This document shows, piece by piece, positions 36,665 to 47,336 of a DNA stretch of 64,000 nucleotides. Source of the stretch: Enterovirga aerilata. GTDB taxonomy: Bacteria > Pseudomonadota > Alphaproteobacteria > Rhizobiales > Beijerinckiaceae. The notes under the pieces were generated by a model. The model searched no databases and had not been told where the DNA came from. It saw nothing but the letters and a program-made list of their open reading frames with translations. Within the stretch, counting starts at the first letter, position 1. Every line of letters begins with the position of its first letter. The stretch is taken from NCBI RefSeq assembly GCF_013044135.1, contig NZ_JABEPP010000001.1, forward strand, positions 434,001 through 498,000. The letters run 5' to 3'. Made by a program: the position numbers and the translations under genes.

Positions 36665-36755
36665 ACTGCGGCCATCGCGTCGCGAAGGTGGCGCGAGCCC
36701 GGATCCGACCGGGCGCTTGGCGGTTGACCCGCCTGAGGACAGGCGCAGGGCCGAT

Positions 36756-36773
36756 GGGACACGAGCGTGTCCC
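36756..36773. repeat. 18-bp perfect hairpin in the fliI-ctrA intergenic region
   Basis: GGGACACG (36756-36763), AG, CGTGTCCC (36766-36773) is a perfect inverted repeat, followed by GGCCG. The core GGGACA/TGTCCC plus GGCC resembles the interspersed repeat at 47238-47318. It may be a decayed copy of that element or an operator in the ctrA control region. Confidence 0.45.
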
Positions 36774-36922
36774 GGCCGCCCTTGCGCGGTGGAATCAGGC
36801 TTTGTTAACCAAGCGAGCCTAGCGTCTTTGAGTCGAATCCGAGCGGTCCGGTCGCAGCGTGGGCGGCGGCGGCGGGCCGGTATTCTAAGCCCGTTGGCCT
36901 TGGGGCTAGGCTGGGGATCTCT

Positions 36923-37624
36923 ATGCGCGTACTCCTCGTCGAAGACGACAGCGCGACGGCGCGCTCCATCGAGCTGATGCTCAAGTCCGAGAACTTCAAC
37001 GTCTACACGACGGATCTCGGCGAGGAGGGCATCGATCTCGGCAAGCTCTACGATTACGACATCATCCTGCTCGACCTGAACCTGCCCGACATGTCGGGCT
37101 ACGAGGTGCTGCGCACCCTGCGCGTCGCGAAGGTCAAGACACCTATCCTCATCCTGTCGGGCATGGCCGGGATCGAGGACAAGGTGAAGGGGCTCGGCTT
37201 CGGGGCCGACGATTACCTGACCAAGCCGTTCCACAAGGACGAGCTCGTCGCCCGCATCCACGCCATCGTGCGCCGCTCGAAGGGCCACGCCCAATCGGTC
37301 ATCACGACGGGCGACCTCATCGTGAACCTGGACACCAAGACGGTCGAGGTCGCGGGCTCGCGCGTCCATCTCACGGGCAAGGAGTACCAGATGCTGGAAC
37401 TCCTCTCGCTCCGGAAGGGCACGACGCTGACGAAGGAGATGTTCCTCAACCATCTCTATGGCGGGATGGACGAGCCCGAGCTGAAGATCATCGACGTCTT
37501 CATCTGCAAGCTCCGGAAGAAGCTCGCCAACGCCAGCCAGGGCAAGAACTACATCGAGACGGTCTGGGGCCGTGGCTACGTGCTGCGGGAGCCCAGCGAG
37601 GCCGAGGAGCGCATCCCGGCCTGA
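36923..37624 (+). CDS. ctrA: Cell-cycle master regulator CtrA
   Basis: A 233-residue OmpR-type response regulator. The receiver domain has acidic residues ED at 7-8, phosphoacceptor Asp51 in [14 protein letters not shown] and Lys in [12 protein letters not shown]. The DNA-binding domain shows [20 protein letters not shown] and [15 protein letters not shown], which are almost invariant in CtrA. Phosphorylated through CckA-ChpT under DivL control, it regulates cell division, motility and, in some species, replication initiation. divL lies about 22 kb away in this window. The ATG at 36923 gives the standard N-terminus MRVLLVEDD. Confidence 0.98.
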   Translation: MRVLLVEDDSATARSIELMLKSENFNVYTTDLGEEGIDLGKLYDYDIILLDLNLPDMSGYEVLRTLRVAKVKTPILILSGMAGIEDKVKGLGFGADDYLTKPFHKDELVARIHAIVRRSKGHAQSVITTGDLIVNLDTKTVEVAGSRVHLTGKEYQMLELLSLRKGTTLTKEMFLNHLYGGMDEPELKIIDVFICKLRKKLANASQGKNYIETVWGRGYVLREPSEAEERIPA

Positions 37625-37947
37625 GGGCTCACCGAGCTTCGATCAGAAGCTCGCCTGCCTCCAGGCGGGAGAGGATCTTGGGCCGGAGACATCCATCCTG
37701 GCCAGCGGAACCTGTGTCCGGGCGCTGCCGCCCTGAAGCCAGACCACCGTCGTGACGCGTTCCTGAAGGGCCAAGTCGACGACGTCCTCGTCCCTTCCCT
37801 GGCCAGGACGACGCCCGCGGGGGCTGACCGACCTCTCCATCGGGCCTGCCGGCCGGCCGACTTCCGACGCATGCTCCGGGAGACTTCGGTCCCCGCGACC
37901 GGTGGCGCGATGGCCATGCGGAATTCGCGTTCGTGGTCGCCTGACTC
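37625..37947. other. 323-bp stretch with no recognised gene
   Basis: The region lies between the converging ends of ctrA and a membrane-protein gene. Short open frames exist on both strands, but none has a plausible start, a recognisable domain or neighbour-like third-position codon bias. No clear intrinsic terminator, RNA gene or long repeat is visible. It could be the remnant of a decayed gene. Confidence 0.4.
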
Positions 37948-38766
37948 TCACCTCGCCGACGAGGACCGGCCTGCTCGGGTACGCCGGGCGGACCGGAGCG
38001 TCATGGCGAGGAGCCCCGCATTCCAGCCGATGCAGATCGCCAGCGCCAGGAGGAGCGCGGCCGCCGAGCCGAGCGGCACGACGGTCAGGTGAAGGATCGC
38101 AAGGGCGGTCGTGAAGCCCACCATTCCGGGGATGCTGTTCGCCAGGACGGCGGCCGTCGCGGGGCCGCCGATGCGGGGATGGAGGACGAGGACCAGGCTC
38201 GTCAGCACCACCGGAAGCAGGGCCGCGATCCCGGCGGCCTGCGGCCCGAGCCAGCGCCCGGCAAGGACGACGGTCGCCGCGAGCCCCATCACGGTCGCGG
38301 CACGCGCCGGCAGGTCCCACCAGCGGGCGGGGGCCCTGACCGGCCGCGCCGCCCGCCGATAGGGGTGCGACAGGAGGTAGGCGCCGCCATAGGACAGGGC
38401 GTTCAGCGCCGCGGCTGTCCCGATCCCGGGAGCCAGGACGGACAACGCAGCGGCCAGGCCGGACCATACCAGGAGGGCCGCTCCCAGGCTGACGAGCAGC
38501 CCGAAGCGCTGCGCAAGGGAGGCGTAGAGCAGGATGAAGGGAGCGGTGCCGGCATTCACCGCCAGGCTCGCGAGCGTCGACCGGGCCAGGAACTCGGGCG
38601 AATGGTCGAGGGCGAGAAACGCGAAGGCGGGACCGGCGGAGATGGGCAGGGTCGCGACGAGCGCTCCGATCACCGGACCGGAGCGCTCGACCACGAGCGA
38701 TGCCGCCACTACCACGGCGGCGCTCGCCACCATCTTGGCGAGGAGCGCGAGCCAGAAGGAGGTCAC
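37948..38766 (-). CDS. Multi-pass membrane protein of unknown function
   Basis: A 272-residue, strongly hydrophobic protein with about eight predicted helices in two similar-looking halves: the first contains GPVIGALVATLPISAGPAF and the second AAGIAALLPVVLTSLVLVL. The two Pro/Gly-containing segments at equivalent places hint at an internal duplication, as in small transporters or exporters. A 20-residue polar region rich in Arg separates the halves. No family is recognised with confidence and neither neighbour suggests a substrate. It may be the first gene upstream of secA on the opposite side of a 101-base gap. Confidence 0.65.
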   Translation of the reverse strand: MTSFWLALLAKMVASAAVVVAASLVVERSGPVIGALVATLPISAGPAFAFLALDHSPEFLARSTLASLAVNAGTAPFILLYASLAQRFGLLVSLGAALLVWSGLAAALSVLAPGIGTAAALNALSYGGAYLLSHPYRRAARPVRAPARWWDLPARAATVMGLAATVVLAGRWLGPQAAGIAALLPVVLTSLVLVLHPRIGGPATAAVLANSIPGMVGFTTALAILHLTVVPLGSAAALLLALAICIGWNAGLLAMTLRSARRTRAGRSSSAR

Positions 38767-38867
38767 CGGCGCACGCGTCTCTCTCGGTGCGAGGAGCGGG
38801 TCAAGTCAGACGCTCTGCCGTGCGCCCGGGAGCTACCGCGCGGTCGCGACCCGGGGGCGCCCCGGGC

Positions 38868-41702
<2,835 letters not shown>

Positions 41703-41868
41703 CGCGGACCTGTAACCGATCGTGTCTTGGGGGCCGGGCAGCGTCGCCCGCTTTGGCCGGCCTTATAGACATAAGCATCGCGCCGCGCATCCGGAAGGCT
41801 CAGGCGGCGGAGGCCGGGAACAGCAAGGCCGGCTCGGCGGTTGCGGCCCCGTCTGTCGGGGAGCCCTC

Positions 41869-42633
41869 ATGCAGCATGGTTGGCCCGAGCGGTTATGGAT
41901 CGTCCGGCACGGCGAGAGCGCCGGGAACGTCGCGCGCGCGGCCGCGACGGAGGCCGGCCTCGCCTGGATCGACATCGCCGAGCGGGACGTCGACGTCGAT
42001 CTCTCGGCCCTCGGCGAGCGCCAGTCCCGCTCGATCGGGCGCTGGTTTGCGGCCATGCCGCCGCAGGAACGGCCCGAGGTCGTCCTCGCCTCGCCCTACC
42101 GCCGGGCGCGGCGCACGGCCGAGATCATGGCGGAGCTCGGCGCCTATGATCCGGAGCACCAGCTGCTCCTCGACGAGCGCCTGCGCGAGAAGGAGTTCGG
42201 CATCCTCGACCGGCTGACCACGGTCGGCATCCGCGAGCGCTATCCGGAGCAGGCGGAGTTCCGCCGCATCCTGGGCAAGTTCTACCACCGGCCGCCGGGG
42301 GGCGAGAGCTGGTGCGACGCGATCCTGCGGCTGCGGAGCGCGCTGGACACGATCGGCATCCGGCATGCCGGCCGCCGGGTCCTGGTGGTGAGCCACCAGG
42401 TCATCGTGCTCTGCATGCGCTACCTGATCGAGAACATGACGGAGGAGCAGATCCTGGCGATCGACCGCGCCGGCGACGTCGCCAATTGCGGCATCACCGA
42501 GTACCGCTTCGATCCGTCGATGGGAAAGGACGGGGGAATGCGGCTCGAGCGCTACAACTTCACCGTCCCGCTGGAGGAGGAAGGCACGCCCGTGACCTCC
42601 GAGCCAGACGCGAAGCTCGCGGCCGCCTCGTGA
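41869..42633 (+). CDS. Histidine phosphatase superfamily protein
   Basis: A 254-residue protein of the phosphoglycerate-mutase-like branch. The catalytic motif LWIVRHGESAGN (residues about 9-20) supplies the phospho-accepting histidine, and the second conserved histidine is in VLVVSHQVIV. A glutamate-containing RLREKEFGILD segment fits the active site. The substrate is unknown. The ATG at 41869 has GGGGAG five bases upstream. Its stop overlaps the start of the NAD(P)HX dehydratase gene (GTGA), implying coupled translation and perhaps a shared role in cofactor or sugar-phosphate repair. Confidence 0.85.
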   Translation: MQHGWPERLWIVRHGESAGNVARAAATEAGLAWIDIAERDVDVDLSALGERQSRSIGRWFAAMPPQERPEVVLASPYRRARRTAEIMAELGAYDPEHQLLLDERLREKEFGILDRLTTVGIRERYPEQAEFRRILGKFYHRPPGGESWCDAILRLRSALDTIGIRHAGRRVLVVSHQVIVLCMRYLIENMTEEQILAIDRAGDVANCGITEYRFDPSMGKDGGMRLERYNFTVPLEEEGTPVTSEPDAKLAAAS

Positions 42634-43508
42634 TCAGGACCGTCACCCGCGAGGCGCTGGCCCGGATGCCGATCCCGTCCCCGAGCGGGGAGGGCGGCAA
42701 GGAGGAGCGCGGCCGCGTCCTTGTCGTCGCAGGCAGCCGCGAACTGATCGGCGCCGCCATCCTGGCCGGTACCGCCGTGCTTCGGGTCGGGGCCGGCAAG
42801 CTGCAGTACAACGTGCCCGCCAGCATCGCCTTTCATCTCGGAGCCGCCATGCCCGAGGCCCGCTCGGTAGCGATGCCGGAGACGCCCTCGGGCGCGATCG
42901 CGGCCGGGGCCGCGGAAACCATTGCCGGGAATGCCGGCAAGTGCAGCGCCGTCCTGATCGGGCCGGGGCTCCTCGACGAGGAGGCGACCGGCGAACTCGT
43001 GGCGGCGCTGCTACGGAGGCTGGAAGCCCTGCCTCTCGTGCTGGACGCTGCGGCCATGATGGGCCTCAAACGCCACCGGGAGCTCCTCGCGCGCCACGCT
43101 GGCCGGATCGTCGTCACCCCGCATGCCGGCGAGATGGCCGGCATGCTCGGGCGGGACAAGGCGGAGATCGAGGCGGACCCGGCCGCGGTCGCGCGCGAGG
43201 TGGCGCAGGAATACGGCACCGTGGTGGTGCTGAAGGGCGCCTGCTCCTACATCGCGGGGCCGGGCGGGGAAGCCTGGTCATGCGGACACGGCAATGTCGG
43301 GCTCGGAACCTCGGGCTCGGGCGATACGCTCGCGGGCTTCATCACGGGCCTGATGGCGCGCGGCGCCGATCCGGTCCGGGCTGCGCTCTGGGGGGTCTAT
43401 CTCCATGGCGAGGCCGGCAACCGCCTCGCCCGATCGCGCGGGCTTCTCGGCTATCTGGCGCGCGAGATTCCCGACGAGGTCCCGGCGATCCTCGCGGAGA
43501 TGTGCTAA
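42630..43508 (+). CDS. nnrD: NAD(P)H-hydrate dehydratase (ADP/ATP-dependent)
   Basis: A 292-residue ribokinase-fold enzyme that dehydrates the damaged cofactor S-NAD(P)HX back to NAD(P)H. The diagnostic motifs are VVTPHAGEMAGMLG and the nucleotide-binding NVGLGTSGSGDTLAGFI with the catalytic aspartate. It is encoded here without the NnrE epimerase domain that is often fused N-terminally. The start is a GTG overlapping the preceding phosphatase stop by four bases. The first 25 residues (TREALARMPIPSPS) are typical of stand-alone alphaproteobacterial forms. Confidence 0.87.
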   Translation: MIRTVTREALARMPIPSPSGEGGKEERGRVLVVAGSRELIGAAILAGTAVLRVGAGKLQYNVPASIAFHLGAAMPEARSVAMPETPSGAIAAGAAETIAGNAGKCSAVLIGPGLLDEEATGELVAALLRRLEALPLVLDAAAMMGLKRHRELLARHAGRIVVTPHAGEMAGMLGRDKAEIEADPAAVAREVAQEYGTVVVLKGACSYIAGPGGEAWSCGHGNVGLGTSGSGDTLAGFITGLMARGADPVRAALWGVYLHGEAGNRLARSRGLLGYLAREIPDEVPAILAEMC

Positions 43509-43539
43509 GCTCGCGCTCGCATCAAAGGTCGAAGCAGCA

Positions 43540-43839
43540 ATGAGACGAGACGAGGCGGTCTCCAGACTGGCGGGGCTCGAGCCGGAGCTTCGGGCTTTCG
43601 GCGTCGCTCACCTGTATCTCTTCGGCTCCGTTGCCCGTGACGAGGCTGGCCCGGGCTCCGATCTGGACGTTTTCGTCGAGCCTGTCGGCCAGGACTTCTT
43701 CCGCCTGGACAACTACATGGGACCGTTCGAGCTGATCGAGCGGATATTTCCCGGGGTGCCGGTCGGCTACAGCACCCGTCAGGGGCTGTCTGACTACATC
43801 CGCGACACCGTCGAGAGCGAGGCCGTCAGGGTCTTCTAA
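43540..43839 (+). CDS. mntA: MNT-domain nucleotidyltransferase, MntA-like antitoxin
   Basis: A 99-residue minimal nucleotidyltransferase. The active-site pattern GSVAR ... SDLDVFVE (Gly-Ser at 29-30; Asp41 and Asp43) is complete, with a third acidic residue likely in the FELIERI strand region. MntA-type proteins neutralise HEPN toxins by transferring AMP to the toxin's HxY tyrosine. The gene ends one base into the following HEPN gene (shared base at 43839), the standard antitoxin-toxin coupling. The antitoxin looks intact even though the toxin frame is broken. Confidence 0.8.
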   Translation: MRRDEAVSRLAGLEPELRAFGVAHLYLFGSVARDEAGPGSDLDVFVEPVGQDFFRLDNYMGPFELIERIFPGVPVGYSTRQGLSDYIRDTVESEAVRVF

Positions 43840-44196
43840 TGGGGGCAAGCCGGAATCCCGTCGCGCGGCTACGCCACATACGGGACGAGATCGACCAGCT
43901 TACGGCAGCGATGGGCGGCATCGGCTATGAGGTGTTCGCGTCGAGCTATATGCATCGGCGCACGGCCGAGCACGCTCTCCTGATCATCTCTGAGGCGGTC
44001 CGAGCCGTCCCGGAGGACATCACCAACCAGTACCCTGGCCCGAACTGGCGTGATGCGCGCCATCGGGAACGTGCTGCGGCACGACTACTATGCGGTCGAG
44101 CCTCCCGTGCTGTGGGACGTGGTGAATGTGAGGTTGCCTGAGCTCCGGCCCGTCATTGCTCGGATGATCGAGGATCTGAGCGGCGGGATCAATTGA
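43839..44196 (+). pseudogene. hepT: HEPN-domain HepT-like toxin, frameshifted
   Basis: The first 72 codons encode the N-terminal two-thirds of a HepT/DUF86 HEPN protein (RLRHIRDEIDQL ... HRRTAEHALLIISEAVRAVPED ... YPGPNWRD). Around 44049-44055 the family sequence moves to another frame: a frame starting near 44053 continues with MRAIGNVLRHDYYAVEPPV and LPELRPVIARMIEDL to a TGA at 44194. This second part holds the R-x6-H-x-Y motif needed for HEPN RNase activity. Joined, the two parts give about 120 residues, the normal HepT length. A two-base loss in GACATGCGC would explain it. As written, the product ends at 44141 without a catalytic site. Confidence 0.8.
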
Positions 44197-44298
44197 CGCA
44201 CGCTCCCGGCAGGCCCCGGCCGCCCGAGGGCGCAGTCTTGCCATCTTCCTGGAACTAATCCACGTCTCCGCGACCCAGCGGGCCAGCAGGAACAGCTC

Positions 44299-45213
44299 AT
44301 GTCGTCACGTCCCACCACGCTTCTGCGCAGCACCGCACTTGCGGCGGCGCTCGCGCTTCCGCTCGGCGCCGTGGCCCAGACCGCGCCGGCTCCGGCCGCT
44401 CCGCCGACCGCATCCGCCGCACCGGCCGACCCGGACAAGGTCATCGCGAAGGTCGGCGGGCAGAGCATCACGGAGGCCGATCTCGCCGTTGCCGCCGAGG
44501 ATCCCGCCCTCGCGCTTCCGGGCACGGACGAGAAGCAGAAGCGCGACATCCTGGTCGGCTATGTGATCGACCTCAAGCTCGGCGCCCAGGCGGCCGAGGC
44601 CGCGAAGCTCGCCGACACGCCCGAGTTCAAGCGCCGCCTCGCCTATATGCGGGACAAGCTTCTCGTCGACGAATACCTGGAGCAGGAGACCAAGAAGGCG
44701 GTGAGCCCCGACGCCGCCCGCAAGCTCTACGACGAGACCGCCAAGACCATGCAGCCGGAGGAGGAGGTGCGCGCCCGCCACATCCTCGTCGAGGACGAGG
44801 CGGAGGCGAAGAAGGTCGCCGCGCGCGTCAAGGGCGGGGAGGATTTCGCCAAGGTCGCGGCGGAGGTCTCCAAGGATCCGGGCTCGAAGAACGAGGGCGG
44901 CGAGCTCGGCTTCTTCACCAAGGACCGCATGGTCGAACCCTTCGCCGAGGCCGCCTTCGCCATGAAGCCGAAGGAGATCTCCGACCCGGTGAAGAGCCAG
45001 TTCGGCTGGCACGTCATCCAGGTCGAGGAGCGCCGCACGAAGCCGCAGCCGACCTTCGAGGAGCTGAAGGACCAGATCGACCAGTATCTCACCCGCAAGG
45101 CGCAGCAGGACGTCGTCCTGGCCCTGCGCAAGAGCGGGAAGGTCGAGCGGCTCGACCAGCCGGCGGCTGCGACCGGAGCAACGCCGGCGCCGGGTGCCGC
45201 TCAGCCCAAATAG
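44299..45213 (+). CDS. Periplasmic parvulin-type peptidylprolyl isomerase
   Basis: A 304-residue exported foldase related to PpiC/PrsA/SurA. A signal peptide occupies about residues 1-26 (LRSTALAAALALPLGAVAQ), followed by an Ala/Pro-rich stretch, an N-terminal chaperone-like helical domain (about 45-150) and a parvulin domain (about 155-250) with VRARHILVEDEAEA, GGELGFFTKDRMVEPF and FGWHVIQVEER. The C-terminus is an Ala/Pro-rich tail. It assists folding of outer-membrane or periplasmic proteins. Its position between secA and argJ is conserved in Hyphomicrobiales and fits a role after Sec export. Confidence 0.92.
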   Translation: MSSRPTTLLRSTALAAALALPLGAVAQTAPAPAAPPTASAAPADPDKVIAKVGGQSITEADLAVAAEDPALALPGTDEKQKRDILVGYVIDLKLGAQAAEAAKLADTPEFKRRLAYMRDKLLVDEYLEQETKKAVSPDAARKLYDETAKTMQPEEEVRARHILVEDEAEAKKVAARVKGGEDFAKVAAEVSKDPGSKNEGGELGFFTKDRMVEPFAEAAFAMKPKEISDPVKSQFGWHVIQVEERRTKPQPTFEELKDQIDQYLTRKAQQDVVLALRKSGKVERLDQPAAATGATPAPGAAQPK

Positions 45214-45270
45214 GCGGCAGTTCCCAAAGTCGGGCTCGACAAAAGCGGACGGCGTGACACATTCCCCGCC

Positions 45271-45286
45271 GGCACCCTCGGGTGCC
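45271..45286. terminator. Short hairpin between the foldase and TRAP binding-protein genes
   Basis: GGCACC-CTCG-GGTGCC forms a compact hairpin 57 bases after the foldase stop and 22 bases before the dctP start. No T run follows, so it is only a weak candidate terminator. It could alternatively sit in the 5' untranslated region of the downstream gene. Confidence 0.4.
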
Positions 45287-45308
45287 CCACCATTGGGGAA
45301 ACGTCCGC

Positions 45309-46394
45309 ATGAAACGTCGTCAGTTCCTCCAGGCCGGCTCCGTCGGCCTGGCGGCCGGCACCGTCGCCGCGCCTGCCATCGCGCAATCCAATCCTGAGAT
45401 CCGGTGGCGGCTCTCCTCTACCTTCCCGAAATCGCTCGACACGCTCTACGGCGCGTCCGAGACCTTCTCCCGGCTGGTCAGCGAGCTGACCGAGGGCAAG
45501 TTCCAGATCCAGCCCTTCGCTGCCGGTGAGATCGTCGGCATGCCGCAGGCGCTCGATGCGGTGTCGAACGCTACGGTCGAGATGATCCACGGCCCCGGCT
45601 ACTACTACGTGGGCAAGGATCCGGCGCTCGCCCTCATCGCCGACGTCCCCTTTATCATGAACGTGCGGCAGCGGAACGCCTGGTTGCATATGGGCGGCGG
45701 CCAGGATCTCGTGAACGAGTTCGTCGCCAAGTACAACGTGCATACTCTCCAGGGCGGCAATACCGGCACCCAGATGGGCGGCTGGTTCCGCAAGGAGGTG
45801 AAGACCGTCGCCGACCTCCAGGGGCTCAAGTTCCGCATCGCGGGCCTCGCCGGACAGGTTCTCGCCAAGATGGGCGCGGTGCCGCAGCAGATTCCGGGCG
45901 GCGACATCTATCCGGCGCTGGAGCGCGGCACGATCGACGCGGCCGAATGGGTCGGCCCCTATGACGACGAGAAGCTCGGCTTCGCCAAGGTTGCGCCCTA
46001 CTACTACTATCCGGGCTTCTGGGAGGGTGCGCCCACCACCCATTTCTGGATCAACAAGCCGAAATGGGAGGAGCTGCCGAAGCTCTACAAGCAGGTCATG
46101 ACCACGGCCGCGATCCAGGCCGGCATGGAGATGACGGCGAAATACGACGCACGCAACCCGGCCGCTCTCCGGCGCCTCGTCGCGCAAGGCGCGCAGCTCC
46201 GGCCGTTCAGCCAGGAGATCCTGGAGGCGGGTTACAAGGCGTCCAACGAGATTTATGACGATCTCTCGGCCAAGAACCCGGACTTCAAAAAGCTCTACGA
46301 GCACATGCGGGCGTTCAGGAACGAGGAATATCTCTGGTGGCAGCTCGCCGAATATTCCTTCGACACCTTCATGATCCGCGCCCGTCGCGGCTGA
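45309..46394 (+). CDS. TRAP transporter periplasmic substrate-binding protein, DctP family
   Basis: A 361-residue periplasmic binding protein with a twin-arginine signal peptide (MKRRQFLQAGSVGLAAGTVA, cleavage near APAIAQ). The mature part is a DctP-type solute receptor with LKFRIAGLAGQVLAKMGAVP, which holds the conserved arginine that binds the substrate carboxylate, and GTIDAAEWVGPYDD. The latter pattern is common in the DctP subgroup for 2-oxo acids. The small and large TRAP permease subunits are not adjacent, so this is an orphan receptor. The ATG at 45309, after GGGGAAAC, is preferred over an in-frame upstream start because it places the RR motif at the N-terminus. Confidence 0.9.
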   Translation: MKRRQFLQAGSVGLAAGTVAAPAIAQSNPEIRWRLSSTFPKSLDTLYGASETFSRLVSELTEGKFQIQPFAAGEIVGMPQALDAVSNATVEMIHGPGYYYVGKDPALALIADVPFIMNVRQRNAWLHMGGGQDLVNEFVAKYNVHTLQGGNTGTQMGGWFRKEVKTVADLQGLKFRIAGLAGQVLAKMGAVPQQIPGGDIYPALERGTIDAAEWVGPYDDEKLGFAKVAPYYYYPGFWEGAPTTHFWINKPKWEELPKLYKQVMTTAAIQAGMEMTAKYDARNPAALRRLVAQGAQLRPFSQEILEAGYKASNEIYDDLSAKNPDFKKLYEHMRAFRNEEYLWWQLAEYSFDTFMIRARRG

Positions 46395-46492
46395 TCCGGA
46401 CCGATGCGGCCGCCGGGCTTGTTCCGGCGGCCGTTCCGTGAAAAGCGCCTCGCCGGCCGGGACCGGCGTCCCGCACGCGTCGAGCGAGGCAC

Positions 46493-47197
46493 ATGGCAGA
46501 TCTATCCACCTTCCCCATCACGAAGCGCTGGCCGGCCGCCCATCCCGACCGGCTGCAGCTCTATTCGCTGCCGACCCCGAACGGCGTGAAGGCCTCCATC
46601 ATGCTGGAGGAGATCGGGCTCGCCTACGAGCCGCATACGATCAATATCGGGGCGAACGAGACCTGGACCCCCGAATTCCTGTCGCTCAACCCGAACGGCA
46701 AGATCCCGGCGATCATCGATCCCGACGGGCCGGGCGGGAAGCCGTTCGGGCTCTGGGAATCGGGCGCGATCCTCGTCTATCTCGCCGAGAAGACGGGCAA
46801 GCTCCTGCCGTCCGATCCGGCGGGCCGCTACGAGGCCCTGCAATGGGTCTTCTTCCAGATGGCCGCGATCGGGCCGATGTTCGGGCAGCTCGGCTTCTTC
46901 CATAAGTTCGCGGGCCGCGAATGGGAGGACAAGCGCCCGCGCGACCGCTACGCGGCGGAATCGAAGCGGCTGCTCGGCGTGCTCGAGACGCGTCTCGCCG
47001 GGCGCGACTGGATCATGGGCGACGAGTATACGATCGCGGACATCTCCATGCTCGGCTGGGTGCGCAACCTCGTCGGCTTCTACGGCGCCGGCGACCTCGT
47101 CGACTATGCGTCCCTGAAGGAGGTGCCGCGCTGGCTCGAGCAGGGCCTCGCGCGCCCGGCCGTCCAGCGCGGGTTGGAGATCCCGAAGCGGCCGTGA
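46493..47197 (+). CDS. Glutathione S-transferase family protein, YfcG/YghU (Nu-class) type
   Basis: A 234-residue cytosolic protein with an N-terminal thioredoxin-fold domain ([34 protein letters not shown] and the glutathione-contacting [15 protein letters not shown]) and a C-terminal helical domain (about 100-230). The TPNG segment in place of a catalytic Tyr/Ser/Cys and the ESGAIL motif are those of the E. coli YfcG/YghU group, which shows disulfide reductase activity with two bound glutathiones. ChaC, GrxC and a nitrilase-family amidase elsewhere in the window also deal with glutathione. Confidence 0.88.
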   Translation: MADLSTFPITKRWPAAHPDRLQLYSLPTPNGVKASIMLEEIGLAYEPHTINIGANETWTPEFLSLNPNGKIPAIIDPDGPGGKPFGLWESGAILVYLAEKTGKLLPSDPAGRYEALQWVFFQMAAIGPMFGQLGFFHKFAGREWEDKRPRDRYAAESKRLLGVLETRLAGRDWIMGDEYTIADISMLGWVRNLVGFYGAGDLVDYASLKEVPRWLEQGLARPAVQRGLEIPKRP

Positions 47198-47237
47198 AGC
47201 CGGCGGAGCCGAGCCACGGTCCGGCGAGGCGGTGCGC

Positions 47238-47318
47238 GGCCGGGACACTCGGGCTTGTCCCGGCCCGCCGGATGTGAGAGGCGGCGCGGGCGTCGAGACG
47301 GCCGGGACAAGCCCGGCC
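47238..47318. repeat. Interspersed GC-rich inverted-repeat element
   Basis: The gst-argJ gap contains a 16-base perfect inverted repeat: CGGGCTTGTCCCGGCC at 47250-47265 is the reverse complement of 47300-47315. Each arm also forms its own hairpin: GGCCGGGACA (47238-47247) with TGTCCCGGCC (47256-47265), and GGCCGGG (47300-47306) with CCCGGCC (47312-47318). This composition, with the CGGGCTTGTCCCGG core, is like a repeat family I recall from many Hyphomicrobiales intergenic regions. It may act as a terminator, an mRNA stabiliser or a non-autonomous mobile element. Confidence 0.7.
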
Positions 47319-47336
47319 GTGACAAAGGTTCTCCCG

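Noticed and set aside
37576-37917. Possible small gene on the minus strand after ctrA
   Set aside because: The 113-residue product is Arg/Ser-rich without domain or start signal and overlaps the ctrA end; it looks like random open frame in GC-rich DNA.
41703-41868. Riboswitch or secM-like leader before secA
   Set aside because: The 166-base divergent gap shows no long stem-loop or short coding frame with an arrest-like sequence on the secA strand that I could support.
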